DNA of 64,000 nt from an uncultured Pelagibacteraceae bacterium (GTDB taxonomy: Bacteria > Pseudomonadota > Alphaproteobacteria > Pelagibacterales > Pelagibacteraceae), in assembly GCA_902598735.1 (NCBI GenBank), contig CACKCM010000003.1:45984-109983 (forward strand). Reading direction: 5' to 3'. The translations under genes were made by a program, and so were the position numbers. Under the pieces are notes generated by a model that was not told the origin of the DNA, did no database searches, and saw only the letters and a list, made by a program, of their open reading frames with translations. The stretch's first letter is position 1, and every line of letters starts with the position of its first letter. Shown piece after piece: positions 22,560 through 32,145 of the stretch.

Positions 22560-22793
22560 CAAACCCCGTAACTTAATTAACTAAGTTAATTAAGCTGCAA
22601 GTGCAAATTTTTGATTTGCATTTATAAATTAGCCCGTAACGTCGGAGCCATCTCGAACGAAAGAACAGCCTTTAGACACCCGTCGATCCTAATTCACCCC
22701 CGTAAGTTGTAAATGGTGGAGGTGGTGGGTACTGCCCCCACGTCCGTGATGTTTATTACGAAATTCGTTTATCGTCATAGTTGGAAAACCAAC
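22535..22793 (-). ncRNA. ssrA: tmRNA (SsrA), circularly permuted two-piece form
   Basis: Read on the minus strand, the acceptor piece comes first (about 22793-22714). It ends in T-stem GTGGG, loop GGCAGTA, CCCAC, then CACCTCC and ACCA. A 12-nt spacer (22713-22702) follows, then the coding piece beginning GGGGGTGAATTAGGATCGAC at 22701. The 7-bp acceptor stem pairs GGGGGUG with CACCUCC across the spacer. The tag frame at 22619-22590 reads ANQKFALAA then TAA, with resume codon GCA. tmRNA rescues stalled ribosomes and tags the nascent protein for proteolysis. The permuted layout is established for alphaproteobacteria. Exact mature ends are inferred. Confidence 0.9.
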
Positions 22794-22799
22794 ACTATT

Positions 22800-22827
22800 A
22801 ATATAAAACTCTTTTGGAGAGATTCAA
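22800..22827 (-). promoter_or_regulatory. Probable sigma-70 promoter of ssrA
   Basis: Minus-strand TTGAAT (22827-22822), a 16-bp spacer and TATATT (22805-22800) fit a housekeeping promoter. Transcription would begin near 22793, exactly where the GTTGG-TTTT-CCAAC hairpin of the acceptor piece starts, which supports the mapping of the tmRNA 5' end. Confidence 0.65.
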
Positions 22828-22840
22828 TATTAAATTCTAA

Positions 22841-23788
22841 ATGAAACTTACTAAAGAACAAAAGCAAGAAATTGCAGATCAACAAGCTCAAAAAAACTCA
22901 ACAAAAAGAGTTACTTCTTTAGAGTTAGAAAAAATTCTTTATGAAGCTCTACCGGTCTTAGACCATGGATTTATTAGAGTCGTTGATTATATGGGAGACG
23001 ATAGCTCTATAGTGCAATCAGCTAGAGTATCTTATGGAAAAGGAACAAAAAAAGTTTCAACTGATGAAGGATTAATTAAATACTTAATGAGACACTGGCA
23101 CTCAACTCCATTTGAAATGTGTGAAATAAAATATCATGTTAAATTACCAATTTTTATAGCACGTCAGTGGATTAGACACAGAACTGCAAATGTTAATGAA
23201 TATTCTGCAAGATACTCTATACTGGATAAAGAATTCTATATTCCATCTAAAGAACAATTATCAGCTCAATCCACATCTAATCGTCAAGGAAGGGGAGATC
23301 TAATCACAGGTGAACAAGCTGATGAAGTTCTTACAATTTTAAAAAATGATGCTAGTCGATCATACGACAACTACGAGAAAATGTTGAATGAAAGATATGA
23401 CGGAACAACTATAGATGAAAGTAAATTAGGTTTGGCCAGAGAGCTTGCAAGAATGAATTTAACTCTTAACTCTTATACCCAGTGGTATTGGAAAACTGAT
23501 TTACTAAATTTGTTAAATTTTTTATTTTTAAGAGCTGATACTCACGCACAATATGAAATAAGAGTTTATGCTGAAAAAATGCTTGAGACTGTGAAAAAAT
23601 GGGTGCCAATTACTCACGCGGCTTTCTTAGATTATAGGGTAGGAGCAGTTCATATTTCAGCAAAAGGTAAAAAAGTCATACAATGTTTAATTAAAAATGA
23701 GAAAGTTTCTCAAAAGAGTTCTGGTTTATCAAAACGTGAATGGAACGAATTAATGACTTCTTTTGGTTTTAATGATAAATTAATCTAG
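22841..23788 (+). CDS. thyX: Flavin-dependent thymidylate synthase
   Basis: ThyX makes dTMP from dUMP using FAD and methylene-tetrahydrofolate. The signature [11 protein letters not shown] (R112-H113-R114 ... S122, the RHRx7S motif) is present. The protein is 315 aa, longer than many ThyX, with an N-terminal extension. It is divergent from the tmRNA gene, sharing the 48-bp gap between them. The only purine-rich stretch (GGAGAG near 22816) is about 20 nt before the ATG, rather far for a Shine-Dalgarno. Confidence 0.95.
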   Translation: MKLTKEQKQEIADQQAQKNSTKRVTSLELEKILYEALPVLDHGFIRVVDYMGDDSSIVQSARVSYGKGTKKVSTDEGLIKYLMRHWHSTPFEMCEIKYHVKLPIFIARQWIRHRTANVNEYSARYSILDKEFYIPSKEQLSAQSTSNRQGRGDLITGEQADEVLTILKNDASRSYDNYEKMLNERYDGTTIDESKLGLARELARMNLTLNSYTQWYWKTDLLNLLNFLFLRADTHAQYEIRVYAEKMLETVKKWVPITHAAFLDYRVGAVHISAKGKKVIQCLIKNEKVSQKSSGLSKREWNELMTSFGFNDKLI

Positions 23789-23823
23789 TTGTCATTATAG
23801 ACTTCAATTTGGAAGCAAAAATA

Positions 23824-24939
23824 ATGGAAAACATACCTTTTTTCGATTACATTTATTATATTTTAATTATTCTTCTTATTATTTTAGCAATAGAAATAGT
23901 ATTTTTATTAACTTTTAAATTTAAAAATAGAGTTTCATATAAATTTGTAAAAAAAATTCCATTAGAAAAAATTCATATAATTCCTCATCCTTACATACCT
24001 TATATTTACAAAAAACATGCAAAAATTTCAGAGGTTAGTTGGAATTTTCCAAATTGTAAAAATTATTTATTTCCTTCACTAAAAACTAATAATTTTCAAT
24101 TTTTAAATGGTGAAGACGGAGGAAGAGATATAATTATTCCTAAACCAAAAAATTTAATTAGAATAAATTGCTTGGGAGCTTCAACAACTGCAAATTATGT
24201 AAGAGAAAACGATAAAAACTATTCCTATCCTTTGGAATTAGAAAGAATTTTAAAATTTAGATATAGCTCAAAAGAAATAGAAGTGAACAATTGTGCTCAA
24301 GGCGGGTATAATTCAGCAGATATTTTAGTTAGATCTGCCTTAAGAATTATAGATACTAAACCCGACTTTGTAATTATTTATCACGCATATAATGATATAA
24401 GATCTTACATAACTGACAAATTCATTTCTGATTACTCACATAGTAGAAAAAATCTAGCAGATAATTATTGGAAATTTACCTTTAGTAATTTATTTCCTGA
24501 AATACCTTTAAATTTTTACAATTATATTAAAAATAAATATTTACCTGGTTCTAATATAAGAAATGCATTACTTGATGTAGTGGCTAAAGGTAAACCTAAT
24601 CTTGAAATTGATTATAAAAATGGCTTAAGTACGTACGAAAGAAATATAAAAAGTATAGTGAGTTTATTTAGGCAAATTAATAGCAAAATTATTTTGTGCA
24701 CATTTTCTTTTTACTTATATGATGAAATAAAAGATAGCAAGTTGCATAACTTATATTACGAAATCGTTAAAAAAGAGAATGAGGTAATGAGAAAAATTGC
24801 CAAAAATTTAAATTTAGAAATTGTAGATATTGATAGTTTAATCGAAAAGAATAAAGAAAATTTTGTAGACTCAATTCACTACTCAAGAAAAGGAATGAGT
24901 TTACTAGCCAAAGAAATAAGTAAAAAAATCGACTTTTAA
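23824..24939 (+). CDS. Membrane-anchored SGNH/GDSL-type hydrolase
   Basis: This 371-aa protein has one N-terminal transmembrane helix (about residues 9-29). An SGNH-like domain follows: block I NCLGASTTANY with the Ser nucleophile, block III YHAYNDIRSY with Asn, and block V DSIHYSRKGMSLLA with the Asp-x-x-His pair. These enzymes are esterases or deacylases, often acting on cell-surface glycans or lipids. A TTG at 23809 is in frame, but I prefer the ATG at 23824. The gene ends 7 nt before the convergent mrp gene. Substrate unknown. Confidence 0.75.
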   Translation: MENIPFFDYIYYILIILLIILAIEIVFLLTFKFKNRVSYKFVKKIPLEKIHIIPHPYIPYIYKKHAKISEVSWNFPNCKNYLFPSLKTNNFQFLNGEDGGRDIIIPKPKNLIRINCLGASTTANYVRENDKNYSYPLELERILKFRYSSKEIEVNNCAQGGYNSADILVRSALRIIDTKPDFVIIYHAYNDIRSYITDKFISDYSHSRKNLADNYWKFTFSNLFPEIPLNFYNYIKNKYLPGSNIRNALLDVVAKGKPNLEIDYKNGLSTYERNIKSIVSLFRQINSKIILCTFSFYLYDEIKDSKLHNLYYEIVKKENEVMRKIAKNLNLEIVDIDSLIEKNKENFVDSIHYSRKGMSLLAKEISKKIDF

Positions 24940-24946
24940 GTTAATT

Positions 24947-25747
24947 TTAGCCTTTCATTAAATTATTTTTAATTTTTTCAGCGATATGTTTAAACAGTTT
25001 AGAAACTTCATGTTCTGGATTTGAATGAGTTAAAGGATGCCCTTTATCTGCAGATCTTCTTAAATCTTGATGTATTGGTAAATGACCTAAAAAATCTTTA
25101 TTAAATTCTTTAGCAGTTTTTTCAACTCCACTTTCACCAAAAATTTTATATTCTTTACCATCGTCACCTTTAAAGTAGCTCATATTATCAATTAATCCTA
25201 AAATCTTAACTCCTGTTTTATCAAACATTTGAATTCCTCTTTTAACATCTAGCAGAGCTAAATCCTGCGGAGTTGAAACAATAATTGCACCTTCGACTTT
25301 TACCTCTTGAGCAAACGTCAATTGTGTATCGCCCGTTCCTGGAGGTAAATCAATTATTATAATATCTCTATTCTTCCATAAAACTTTTTGTGTCATTGTC
25401 TTAATTGCACTTATTACCATTGGTCCTCTCCAAATCATTGGAGTTTGCTCATCTACAAGTAAACCCATAGACATACATTGAGCATCATACTTTGTTATTG
25501 GAATTAAAGCTTTTCCATCTTCACTTTTTGGTTTTTCATAAGTATTTATTAATTTAGGTAATGATGGACCATAAACATCTGCATCCAATATTCCAATTTT
25601 CAATCCAAGATTTTGTAATGCAAAAGCAAGATTTACTGTGATTGTTGATTTGCCAACTCCACCTTTTGCACTAGAAACCAACAATGTAAATTTGGTTCCG
25701 TTTATAGGAGTTTTAACAAATTGCTTTGGAGGTGGTTTTTGGCTCAT
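24947..25747 (-). CDS. mrp: Mrp/NBP35-type iron-sulfur carrier ATPase (short form)
   Basis: This P-loop scaffold protein helps deliver Fe-S clusters. The deviant Walker A AKGGVGKST lies at about residues 27-35, with IIDLPPGTGDTQLTFAQ and the FGESGVEKTAKEF region typical of ApbC/Mrp. It is 266 aa: the N-terminal MIP18/DUF59 domain present in many bacterial Mrp proteins is missing. The CxxC cluster-binding pair common in the family is also not evident in the DNMSYFKGDDGKEY segment. It is a solitary minus-strand gene divergent from hflK. Confidence 0.88.
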   Translation of the reverse strand: MSQKPPPKQFVKTPINGTKFTLLVSSAKGGVGKSTITVNLAFALQNLGLKIGILDADVYGPSLPKLINTYEKPKSEDGKALIPITKYDAQCMSMGLLVDEQTPMIWRGPMVISAIKTMTQKVLWKNRDIIIIDLPPGTGDTQLTFAQEVKVEGAIIVSTPQDLALLDVKRGIQMFDKTGVKILGLIDNMSYFKGDDGKEYKIFGESGVEKTAKEFNKDFLGHLPIHQDLRRSADKGHPLTHSNPEHEVSKLFKHIAEKIKNNLMKG

Positions 25748-25788
25748 AATTCTATTACTTAACGGTCATAATAACGCTCCTACTTAAC

Positions 25789-25824
25789 TTGTTTTTAGGA
25801 TAAAAGTCACTATATAACAGTGAC
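25789..25824 (+). promoter_or_regulatory. hflK promoter with palindrome, probably leaderless
   Basis: TTGTTT (25789), 16 bp, TATATA (25811-25816) form a plausible promoter whose start would fall at or next to the hflK ATG (25825). The -10 lies inside an inverted repeat GTCACT-atataac-AGTGAC (25806-25824) that could be an operator. There is no Shine-Dalgarno. Confidence 0.45.
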
Positions 25825-26940
25825 ATGAGTTTCAAAGACAAGATTTTATATAATCAATCTCCATGGGGAACACCACCTGGTGGTGAGAGCGGTCCCGGAT
25901 CTTCTGGTAGAAATGGATCTGGCTCAAGGCAGGATCCACCAAGTCTTGACGATCTAATTAAAAATTTTCAAAAAACAATTAATAAGTTTTCAGGTGGAAA
26001 ATCTGGTGGTGCGCGTCCAATTATTATTGGTTTGCTAATATTAGCTTTGCTATATATTGCGAGTGGACTTTATAGAGTTTTGCCAGACGAACAGGGTGTT
26101 GTTTTAAGATTTGGTAAATATGTTAATACTACTCAACCTGGCTTGCACTATCATTTTCCGACTCCATTCGAGAGAGTTTTAACCCCAAAAGTAACAAAAG
26201 TTAATCGAGTTGACGTTGGTTTCAGACCTGCAAGTGACACTGGTAGATCCTCGGGTGTAGGAAATGTTCCTGAAGAAAGTTTGATGTTAACAGGAGATGA
26301 AAATATTGTTGATATAAATTATTCAGTATTCTGGGTTATAAAAGATGCGCAGAAGTTTTTATTCAATATTCAAAGTCCAGTAGAGACTGTTAAAGCTGCT
26401 TCAGAGACAGCAATGAGAGAAGTAATTGCAAAAAACAGAATTCAAAATATTTTAACCGAAGGAAGATCAAAAATTGAGGTTGAAGTTCAAGAGATAGCTC
26501 AATTGATATTAGATGAATATGGCTCTGGAATTCAATTGACTCAGGTTCAAACACAACAAGCTGACCCACCTGAGCAAGTAATAGATGCTTTTAGAGACGT
26601 ACAAGCAGCTAGAGCAGATAGAGAAAGATCAAAAAATGAAGCTGAAGCTTATGCTAACGACGTAATACCAAGAGCACGAGGGGAAGCCGAACAAGTATTA
26701 CAACAAGCAGAAGCTTACAAAAAAGAAGTTGTAGCAAAAGCTGAAGGTGAAGCTAGCAGATTTTTAGCGATTTATAATGAGTATAAAAATGCAAAACAAG
26801 TTACACAAGAGAGAATGTATCTAGAGACAATGGAAAAAGTTTTAGCTGATATAGATAAAGTAATTATAGACAAAGAGTCTGGATCAGGTGTTGTTCCTTA
26901 TTTACCATTACCAGAATTAAAAAAAGGAAGTAACAATTAA
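25825..26940 (+). CDS. hflK: HflK, FtsH-protease modulator (SPFH family)
   Basis: HflK and HflC form a large cage around the membrane protease FtsH and regulate it. The 371-aa protein has a Gly/Pro/Ser-rich cytoplasmic N-terminus (GTPPGGESGPGSSGRNGSGS). A transmembrane helix (about 64-83), an SPFH/band-7 domain from DEQGVVLRFGKYV on, and a long Ala/Glu/Arg coiled coil (QAARADRERSKNEAEAYAND) follow. It overlaps hflC by one nucleotide (TAATG). Confidence 0.93.
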   Translation: MSFKDKILYNQSPWGTPPGGESGPGSSGRNGSGSRQDPPSLDDLIKNFQKTINKFSGGKSGGARPIIIGLLILALLYIASGLYRVLPDEQGVVLRFGKYVNTTQPGLHYHFPTPFERVLTPKVTKVNRVDVGFRPASDTGRSSGVGNVPEESLMLTGDENIVDINYSVFWVIKDAQKFLFNIQSPVETVKAASETAMREVIAKNRIQNILTEGRSKIEVEVQEIAQLILDEYGSGIQLTQVQTQQADPPEQVIDAFRDVQAARADRERSKNEAEAYANDVIPRARGEAEQVLQQAEAYKKEVVAKAEGEASRFLAIYNEYKNAKQVTQERMYLETMEKVLADIDKVIIDKESGSGVVPYLPLPELKKGSNN

Positions 26941-27815
26941 TGAGAGGCGTTAAATTTATAATCCCAGCAATACTATTAATTGGAGTGGTAGTTTTCCAAT
27001 CTCTATTTATTGTTCAGGAAATTAGTCAAGCAATAGTCCTTCAATTTGGTGATCCAAAGAAAATTGTAACAAAAGCAGGTTTAAACTTTAAATTACCTTT
27101 CATTCAAAACGTAGTCTACTTAGACAAAAGAATTCTGAACTTAGATAACGACCCAGAGGAAGTAATTGCAGCTGACCAAAAAAGATTAATTGTTGACGCT
27201 TTTGCAAGATTCAAAATTGTAGATCCATTAAAGTTTTATATCTCAGTTGGAAATGAGAGAGTTGCAAGATCAAGATTATCTACAATTATCAATTCTAGAA
27301 TAAGGGGTGTATTAGGAACTCAAGAATTAGCAACTTTACTGTCAACTGATCGAGCGAGGCAGATGCAAATTATACAATCACAAGTTAACGATGAGGCAAA
27401 GAATTTCGGAATAAATATTGTAGATGTAAGAATTAAAAGAGCTGACTTACCACCCGCAAACAGTGAGGCGATTTACAAACGTATGCAGACAGAAAGAGAG
27501 AGAGAAGCAAAAGAATTTAGAGCGCAGGGTGCAGAAATAGCTCAAAAAATTAGATCAACAGCAGATAAAGACGTAACTGTTATTTTAGCTCAAGCAAATA
27601 AAAAATCTGAAATAATGAAGGGTGAAGGTGATGGTCAAAGAAATAAAATTTTTGCCGATGCTTTTGGAAGAGATCCACAATTTTTTGCATTCTATAGAGC
27701 TATGCAAGCATATGAGAAAGCTTTAATTGGTGGGGAAACGTCATTAGTTTTATCACCTGACAGTGATTTCTTTAAATTTTTTGGAAAGTCAATTAAGCCA
27801 AATATAAAAAGATAA
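26940..27815 (+). CDS. hflC: HflC, FtsH-protease modulator (SPFH family)
   Basis: This is the partner of HflK. The 291-aa protein has an N-terminal transmembrane helix (about residues 6-26) and a band-7 domain (VQEISQAIVLQFGDPKKIV, then DARFKIVDPLKFY-type core). It also has the conserved KRADLPPANSEAIYKRM region and coiled coil, with FFAFYRAMQAYEKAL near the end. It directly follows hflK in the same operon. Confidence 0.93.
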   Translation: MRGVKFIIPAILLIGVVVFQSLFIVQEISQAIVLQFGDPKKIVTKAGLNFKLPFIQNVVYLDKRILNLDNDPEEVIAADQKRLIVDAFARFKIVDPLKFYISVGNERVARSRLSTIINSRIRGVLGTQELATLLSTDRARQMQIIQSQVNDEAKNFGINIVDVRIKRADLPPANSEAIYKRMQTEREREAKEFRAQGAEIAQKIRSTADKDVTVILAQANKKSEIMKGEGDGQRNKIFADAFGRDPQFFAFYRAMQAYEKALIGGETSLVLSPDSDFFKFFGKSIKPNIKR

Positions 27816-27830
27816 ATATAACTGGATATT

Positions 27831-28016
27831 GTGAGTGAATTTATTATTGCTATTGGCTTAGTTTTTTTTGTGGAAGGTCTGTTTTTAGCCATTTTCCCGT
27901 CAAGAATTAAAAGCATACTAGAATTGATCAAAAATACACCTGAGAATAAACTTAGATTATTTGGAATAGCCTTTTTGATTATCGGTTTTTTAATAATTTG
28001 GTATATAAAAAGTTAA
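27831..28016 (+). CDS. DUF2065 family small membrane protein
   Basis: A 61-aa protein starts at a GTG, with two transmembrane helices (FIIAIGLVFFVEGLFLAIF and LFGIAFLIIGFLIIWYI). Its length and the E-G-L-x-x-A-x-F-P core fit DUF2065. These proteins commonly sit between hflC and the degP-like gene in proteobacteria, as here. Function unknown; the conserved context suggests a link to membrane-protein quality control. Confidence 0.75.
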   Translation: MSEFIIAIGLVFFVEGLFLAIFPSRIKSILELIKNTPENKLRLFGIAFLIIGFLIIWYIKS

Positions 28017-29423
28017 ATGAAACCTGCTAATAAAATATTATTTTTACTTATTATTACTTTAAAGTTCTCAATTGCTTATGCAAAACCTATTCCAGAGTCT
28101 TTTGCCGATTTAGCAGAGCAATTGATGCCATCTGTGGTGAATATTTCCACTACTCAAACTGTCAGAACAACTACAAATCAATTTCCCTTTCAATTTCCTC
28201 CAGGATCACCATTTGGAGAAATGTTTAAAGATTTTGAAAGACCAACAGAAAGGAAAGCCGCATCTCTTGGCTCTGGATTTGTAATAGATGAAGATGGAAT
28301 TGTAATTACTAATAATCATGTTGTTGCTAATGCAGAGGATATTTTAGTTAGAGTTGGTGAAAAAGAATATGAAGCTAAAGTGATAGGTGCTGATCCATAT
28401 ATGGACATTGCAGTTATAAAAATGAAAACAAGTGATAAATTTAAACCTGTATCTTTTGGAGACTCTAGCAAAGCTAGAGTTGGTGATTGGGTTGTAGCAA
28501 TTGGAAACCCTTTTGGTTTGGGTGGAACTGTAACTTCGGGAATTATCTCTGCTAGAAATAGACAGATTGGATTAACACGATATGAGGATTTTATACAAAC
28601 CGATGCATCAATTAACAAAGGCAACTCAGGAGGACCTTTATTTAATTTAAAAGGTGAAGTAATTGGAATCAATACTGCGATTATAGCTCCGGGCCAATCA
28701 GGTTCAATTGGTATAGGATTTGCTATTCCAGCTAATGCTGCTTCAAATGTCATTGATCAGCTTATTAAGTTTGGAGAGACAAAAAGAGGATGGTTGGGTG
28801 TTAGAATACAAGAAGTTAGCAAAGAGATTGCTGAAGTTGAAAAACTAAAAAAACCTGAAGGGGCGTTAGTTGCAAGCGTTGGAAAAAATAGCCCTGCAGA
28901 AAAAGCAGGGATCAAAGCAGGAGACATTATTTTAGAATTTGATGGCAAAAAAATTAACACAATGAAAAAACTTCCAAATGTTGTAGCTAGTACTGAAGTT
29001 GGCAAAAGTGTTGAACTTAAAATTTGGAGAAATAAAAAATTAATTTCTAAGAGATTAATTCTTGGCAGACTTGAAACTTCTGAAGAATTTAAGGAAACAA
29101 AACCTCAAAAAGTAAAAAAGGATATTGATATTGAGAGTTTAAAAATAGCAGTAAGAGAAATCACAAACGAAGATATTTCTTCAAGAAATTTAAATAAAAA
29201 AACTACAGGAGTAGTAATTACTGATATCTCAAATCGTAGTCCTTTGTATAATTTATTAAGCGTTAATGATATAATTATAGAAGTTCAAAAAACTTCTGTA
29301 AAAAATTCCTCTGATCTTAAAAGAAAAGTTGATGGTATCTTTAAAAAAGGTGAGAAAACATTATTATTAACAATAATAAATAAAGATAATCGAAGACGAT
29401 ACTTAGGTGTTAAAATAAATTAG
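28017..29423 (+). CDS. degP: Periplasmic serine endoprotease, DegP/HtrA family
   Basis: This periplasmic protease/chaperone degrades damaged envelope proteins. It has a signal peptide (cleavage near AYA-K23). The trypsin-like domain carries the catalytic triad H101 (TNNHVV), D130 (MDIAV) and S204 (GNSGGPL). Two PDZ domains follow (GWLGVRIQEVS region, and a divergent C-terminal PDZ ending DNRRRYLGVKIN). At 468 aa it is of normal length. It is in one run with hflKC-DUF2065, all envelope protein quality-control genes. Confidence 0.93.
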   Translation: MKPANKILFLLIITLKFSIAYAKPIPESFADLAEQLMPSVVNISTTQTVRTTTNQFPFQFPPGSPFGEMFKDFERPTERKAASLGSGFVIDEDGIVITNNHVVANAEDILVRVGEKEYEAKVIGADPYMDIAVIKMKTSDKFKPVSFGDSSKARVGDWVVAIGNPFGLGGTVTSGIISARNRQIGLTRYEDFIQTDASINKGNSGGPLFNLKGEVIGINTAIIAPGQSGSIGIGFAIPANAASNVIDQLIKFGETKRGWLGVRIQEVSKEIAEVEKLKKPEGALVASVGKNSPAEKAGIKAGDIILEFDGKKINTMKKLPNVVASTEVGKSVELKIWRNKKLISKRLILGRLETSEEFKETKPQKVKKDIDIESLKIAVREITNEDISSRNLNKKTTGVVITDISNRSPLYNLLSVNDIIIEVQKTSVKNSSDLKRKVDGIFKKGEKTLLLTIINKDNRRRYLGVKIN

Positions 29424-29424
29424 T

Positions 29425-30342
29425 TTGTCAAAAAAAATTATTCTTTTAGCCGGACCTACAGCATCAGGAAAATCAAAACTAGCAATTAATTTAGCCAGAA
29501 AATTGAATGGAGAAATCATTAATGCAGATAGCATGCAAGTATTTAAAGAATTCAAAATTTTATCATCTCGTCCAAGCTCAAGTGATACTCAAAAAATTAA
29601 ACACCATCTTTATGGAGTAATTTCTGTTAAAAGATACTTTTCTGCGGGAGATTGGCTTAAACAAGCAAAAAAAAAAATTAATTTTTGTCTTAAAAAGAAA
29701 AAAATTCCAATAGTTGTAGGAGGGACAGGCCTCTATTTTAATACAATTACAAAAGGCATAAGTAAAATTCCAAATATAGATTTAAAAACAAGAAATAAAG
29801 TCAGAAATTTGTATCAAAAGATCGGCTCAAAAAGATTTTATAATCTTCTTCTTAAACTTGACCCCAAAATTAAGGGTAGAATTCTTCCAAATGACTCACA
29901 AAGAGTTCAAAGAGCTTATGAAGTAAAGTTAAAAACAAGAAAATCATTGTTTGATTGGTTTGTAAATACAAAATCTGATTTTTTAGATTTTGAAATAAAA
30001 AAAGTATTTATTGATATCCCAAGGGACGAATTGTTGAAAAAAATATCTCATAGAACAGAGCTAATGATTAAAAAAAAATGTATTAATGAAGTGATAAAAT
30101 TCAACAGACTTAAAATTAAAAAAAGTCTCTCTGCTAATAAATTAATTGGTGTTCAAGAAATCAACGATTTTTTGAAGGGGTCAATCTCACTAGACCAATG
30201 CAAAGAGCTTATCAATATAAAGACCAGGCAATACGCAAAGAGACAAAATACTTGGGCTAGAGGCCATATGGAGAATTGGAATAAGCTTTATTCTAAAAAT
30301 TTCTCAATTCTTTTAAAAAAATCATTAAAAGTCGTAAGCTAA
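29425..30342 (+). CDS. miaA: tRNA dimethylallyltransferase
   Basis: MiaA transfers the isopentenyl group to A37 of UNN-reading tRNAs. The N-terminal P-loop LAGPTASGKSKLA (about residues 7-19), the DSMQVFKEF motif, GGTGLYFN and the C-terminal RQYAKRQNTWARG are all diagnostic. It is 305 aa. Translation starts at TTG (29425), 1 nt after the degP stop; the conserved N-terminus requires this start. Confidence 0.95.
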   Translation: MSKKIILLAGPTASGKSKLAINLARKLNGEIINADSMQVFKEFKILSSRPSSSDTQKIKHHLYGVISVKRYFSAGDWLKQAKKKINFCLKKKKIPIVVGGTGLYFNTITKGISKIPNIDLKTRNKVRNLYQKIGSKRFYNLLLKLDPKIKGRILPNDSQRVQRAYEVKLKTRKSLFDWFVNTKSDFLDFEIKKVFIDIPRDELLKKISHRTELMIKKKCINEVIKFNRLKIKKSLSANKLIGVQEINDFLKGSISLDQCKELINIKTRQYAKRQNTWARGHMENWNKLYSKNFSILLKKSLKVVS

Positions 30343-30345
30343 AAC

Positions 30346-30379
30346 TTGACGCAAATCATTTCTAGGCTAGATTGTATAT
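30346..30379 (+). promoter_or_regulatory. ilvB promoter, probably giving a leaderless mRNA
   Basis: TTGACG (30346-30351), a 16-bp spacer and TAGATT (30368-30373) form a good promoter. Only 6 nt separate the -10 hexamer from the ATG at 30380, so transcription should start at about the A of ATG. There is no Shine-Dalgarno in the gap. Confidence 0.5.
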
Positions 30380-32145
30380 ATGCCAAAATTATTGAGTGGA
30401 GCAGAAATTGTATTTAAAGCACTAGAGGACCAAAAAGTAGAATATATTTTTGGTTATCCAGGTGGAGCAGTTTTACCAATTTATGATGAACTAAAAAATC
30501 ATAAATCAGTTAAACATATTTTAGCAAGGCACGAGCAGGGAGCAGGTCACTCAGCAGAGGGATACGCAAGATCGAGTGGTAAGCCAGGAGTTTTATTAGT
30601 CACTTCCGGTCCGGGAGCTACTAACGCTGTTACTGCTCTAACAGATGCTTACATGGATTCGGTTCCACTTGTTTGTATTTCAGGACAAGTGCCAACACAT
30701 TTAATTGGAACTGATGCATTTCAAGAATGTGATACAACTGGAATTACACGTCCATGTACAAAACATAATTGGTTAGTAAAAGACGTAAATGATCTCTCAA
30801 GAGTTCTACATTTAGCTTTTGAAGTAGCAACTACTGGCAGACCTGGTCCAGTTTTAGTTGATATTCCAAAAGATATTCAATTTAAAAAAGGTAAATATAA
30901 ATTTTTTAAAAATTCTCTAAAGAAAAAGCTTAATGGAAAGGCTACACATAAAATATCAAATACTGAATTAGACAAATTTATTGACTTAATTAAAAAATCT
31001 TCAAAGCCAATTTTTTATACGGGTGGTGGAGTAATAAACTCAGGGCCTGAAGCAAGTAAACATTTAAGAGAATTAGTTTCTTTGACCGGCTTTCCTATAA
31101 CTTCAACATTACAGGGTTTAGGAGCATATCCTGGAGACGATCCACAATTTTTAGGAATGCTTGGAATGCACGGAACTTATGAGGCTAATAATGCGATGCA
31201 TGATTGTGACCTGATGATAAATATAGGTGCTAGGTTTGATGATAGAATAACAGGTAAGGTGGATGAATTTTCGCCAGGATCAAAAAAAATACATGTTGAT
31301 ATAGATCCATCCTCAATCGGCAAAAATATTAAAGTTGATCTTGCTATAGTTAGTGACGTAACAGAGCTTTTAAAATCTTTAATAAAAAGATTTAAAGAAA
31401 AAAATAAAAATTTTGCAAGTTCTAACAAGCAAAAAACATCAAAATGGTGGGAACAAATTGGAAAGTGGAGAGAGAAAAAATCTTTAAATTTCATAAATAG
31501 CGATAAGATTATTAAACCTCAATATGCTGTACAAAGATTGTATGAATTAACAAAAAATCAAGATACCTTTATTACTACTGAGGTAGGCCAGCACCAAATG
31601 TGGGCAGCTCAACACTATAAATTCAATAAACCAAATAGATGGATGACATCCGGTGGTCTAGGTACTATGGGATACGGTCTTCCGGCAGCAATCGGTGTTC
31701 AAATTGCAAATCCTGGAAAGTTAGTGGTTGATATCGCAGGAGAGGCATCAGTTTTGATGACAATGCAAGAAATGTCTACTGCTGTGCAATACAGATTACC
31801 AATTAAAATATTTATTTTAAATAATGAGTACATGGGAATGGTTAGACAATGGCAAGAGCTTTTGCATGAAAAGAATTATTCTGAAAGCTACACAGCCGCT
31901 TTACCAGACTTTGTTAAACTTGCAGAATCTTATGGTTGTGTTGGTATTAGAGCGAAAACACCGGGTGAGTTAGATGAAAAAATAAATGAAATGATTAGTA
32001 TTGATAGGCCAGTGATATTTGACTGTGTGGTTGATAAAGCAGAAAATTGTTTTCCAATGATACCGTCCGGTAAGCCTCATAATCAGATGATTTTAGGACC
32101 CGAGGAAGAAGAAGAAATTTCTGATGAAGGGAAAATTTTAGTTTA

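Noticed and set aside
20881-22800. CRISPR array based on the repeats in this region
   Set aside because: The repeats are one 25-bp pair 1.65 kb apart and heptamers with 4-8 bp between; neither has the repeat-spacer geometry or any cas gene nearby.
28316-29005. Antisense ORFs under the degP-like gene
   Set aside because: Typical shadow frames of a well-conserved protease gene; no RBS or family similarity.
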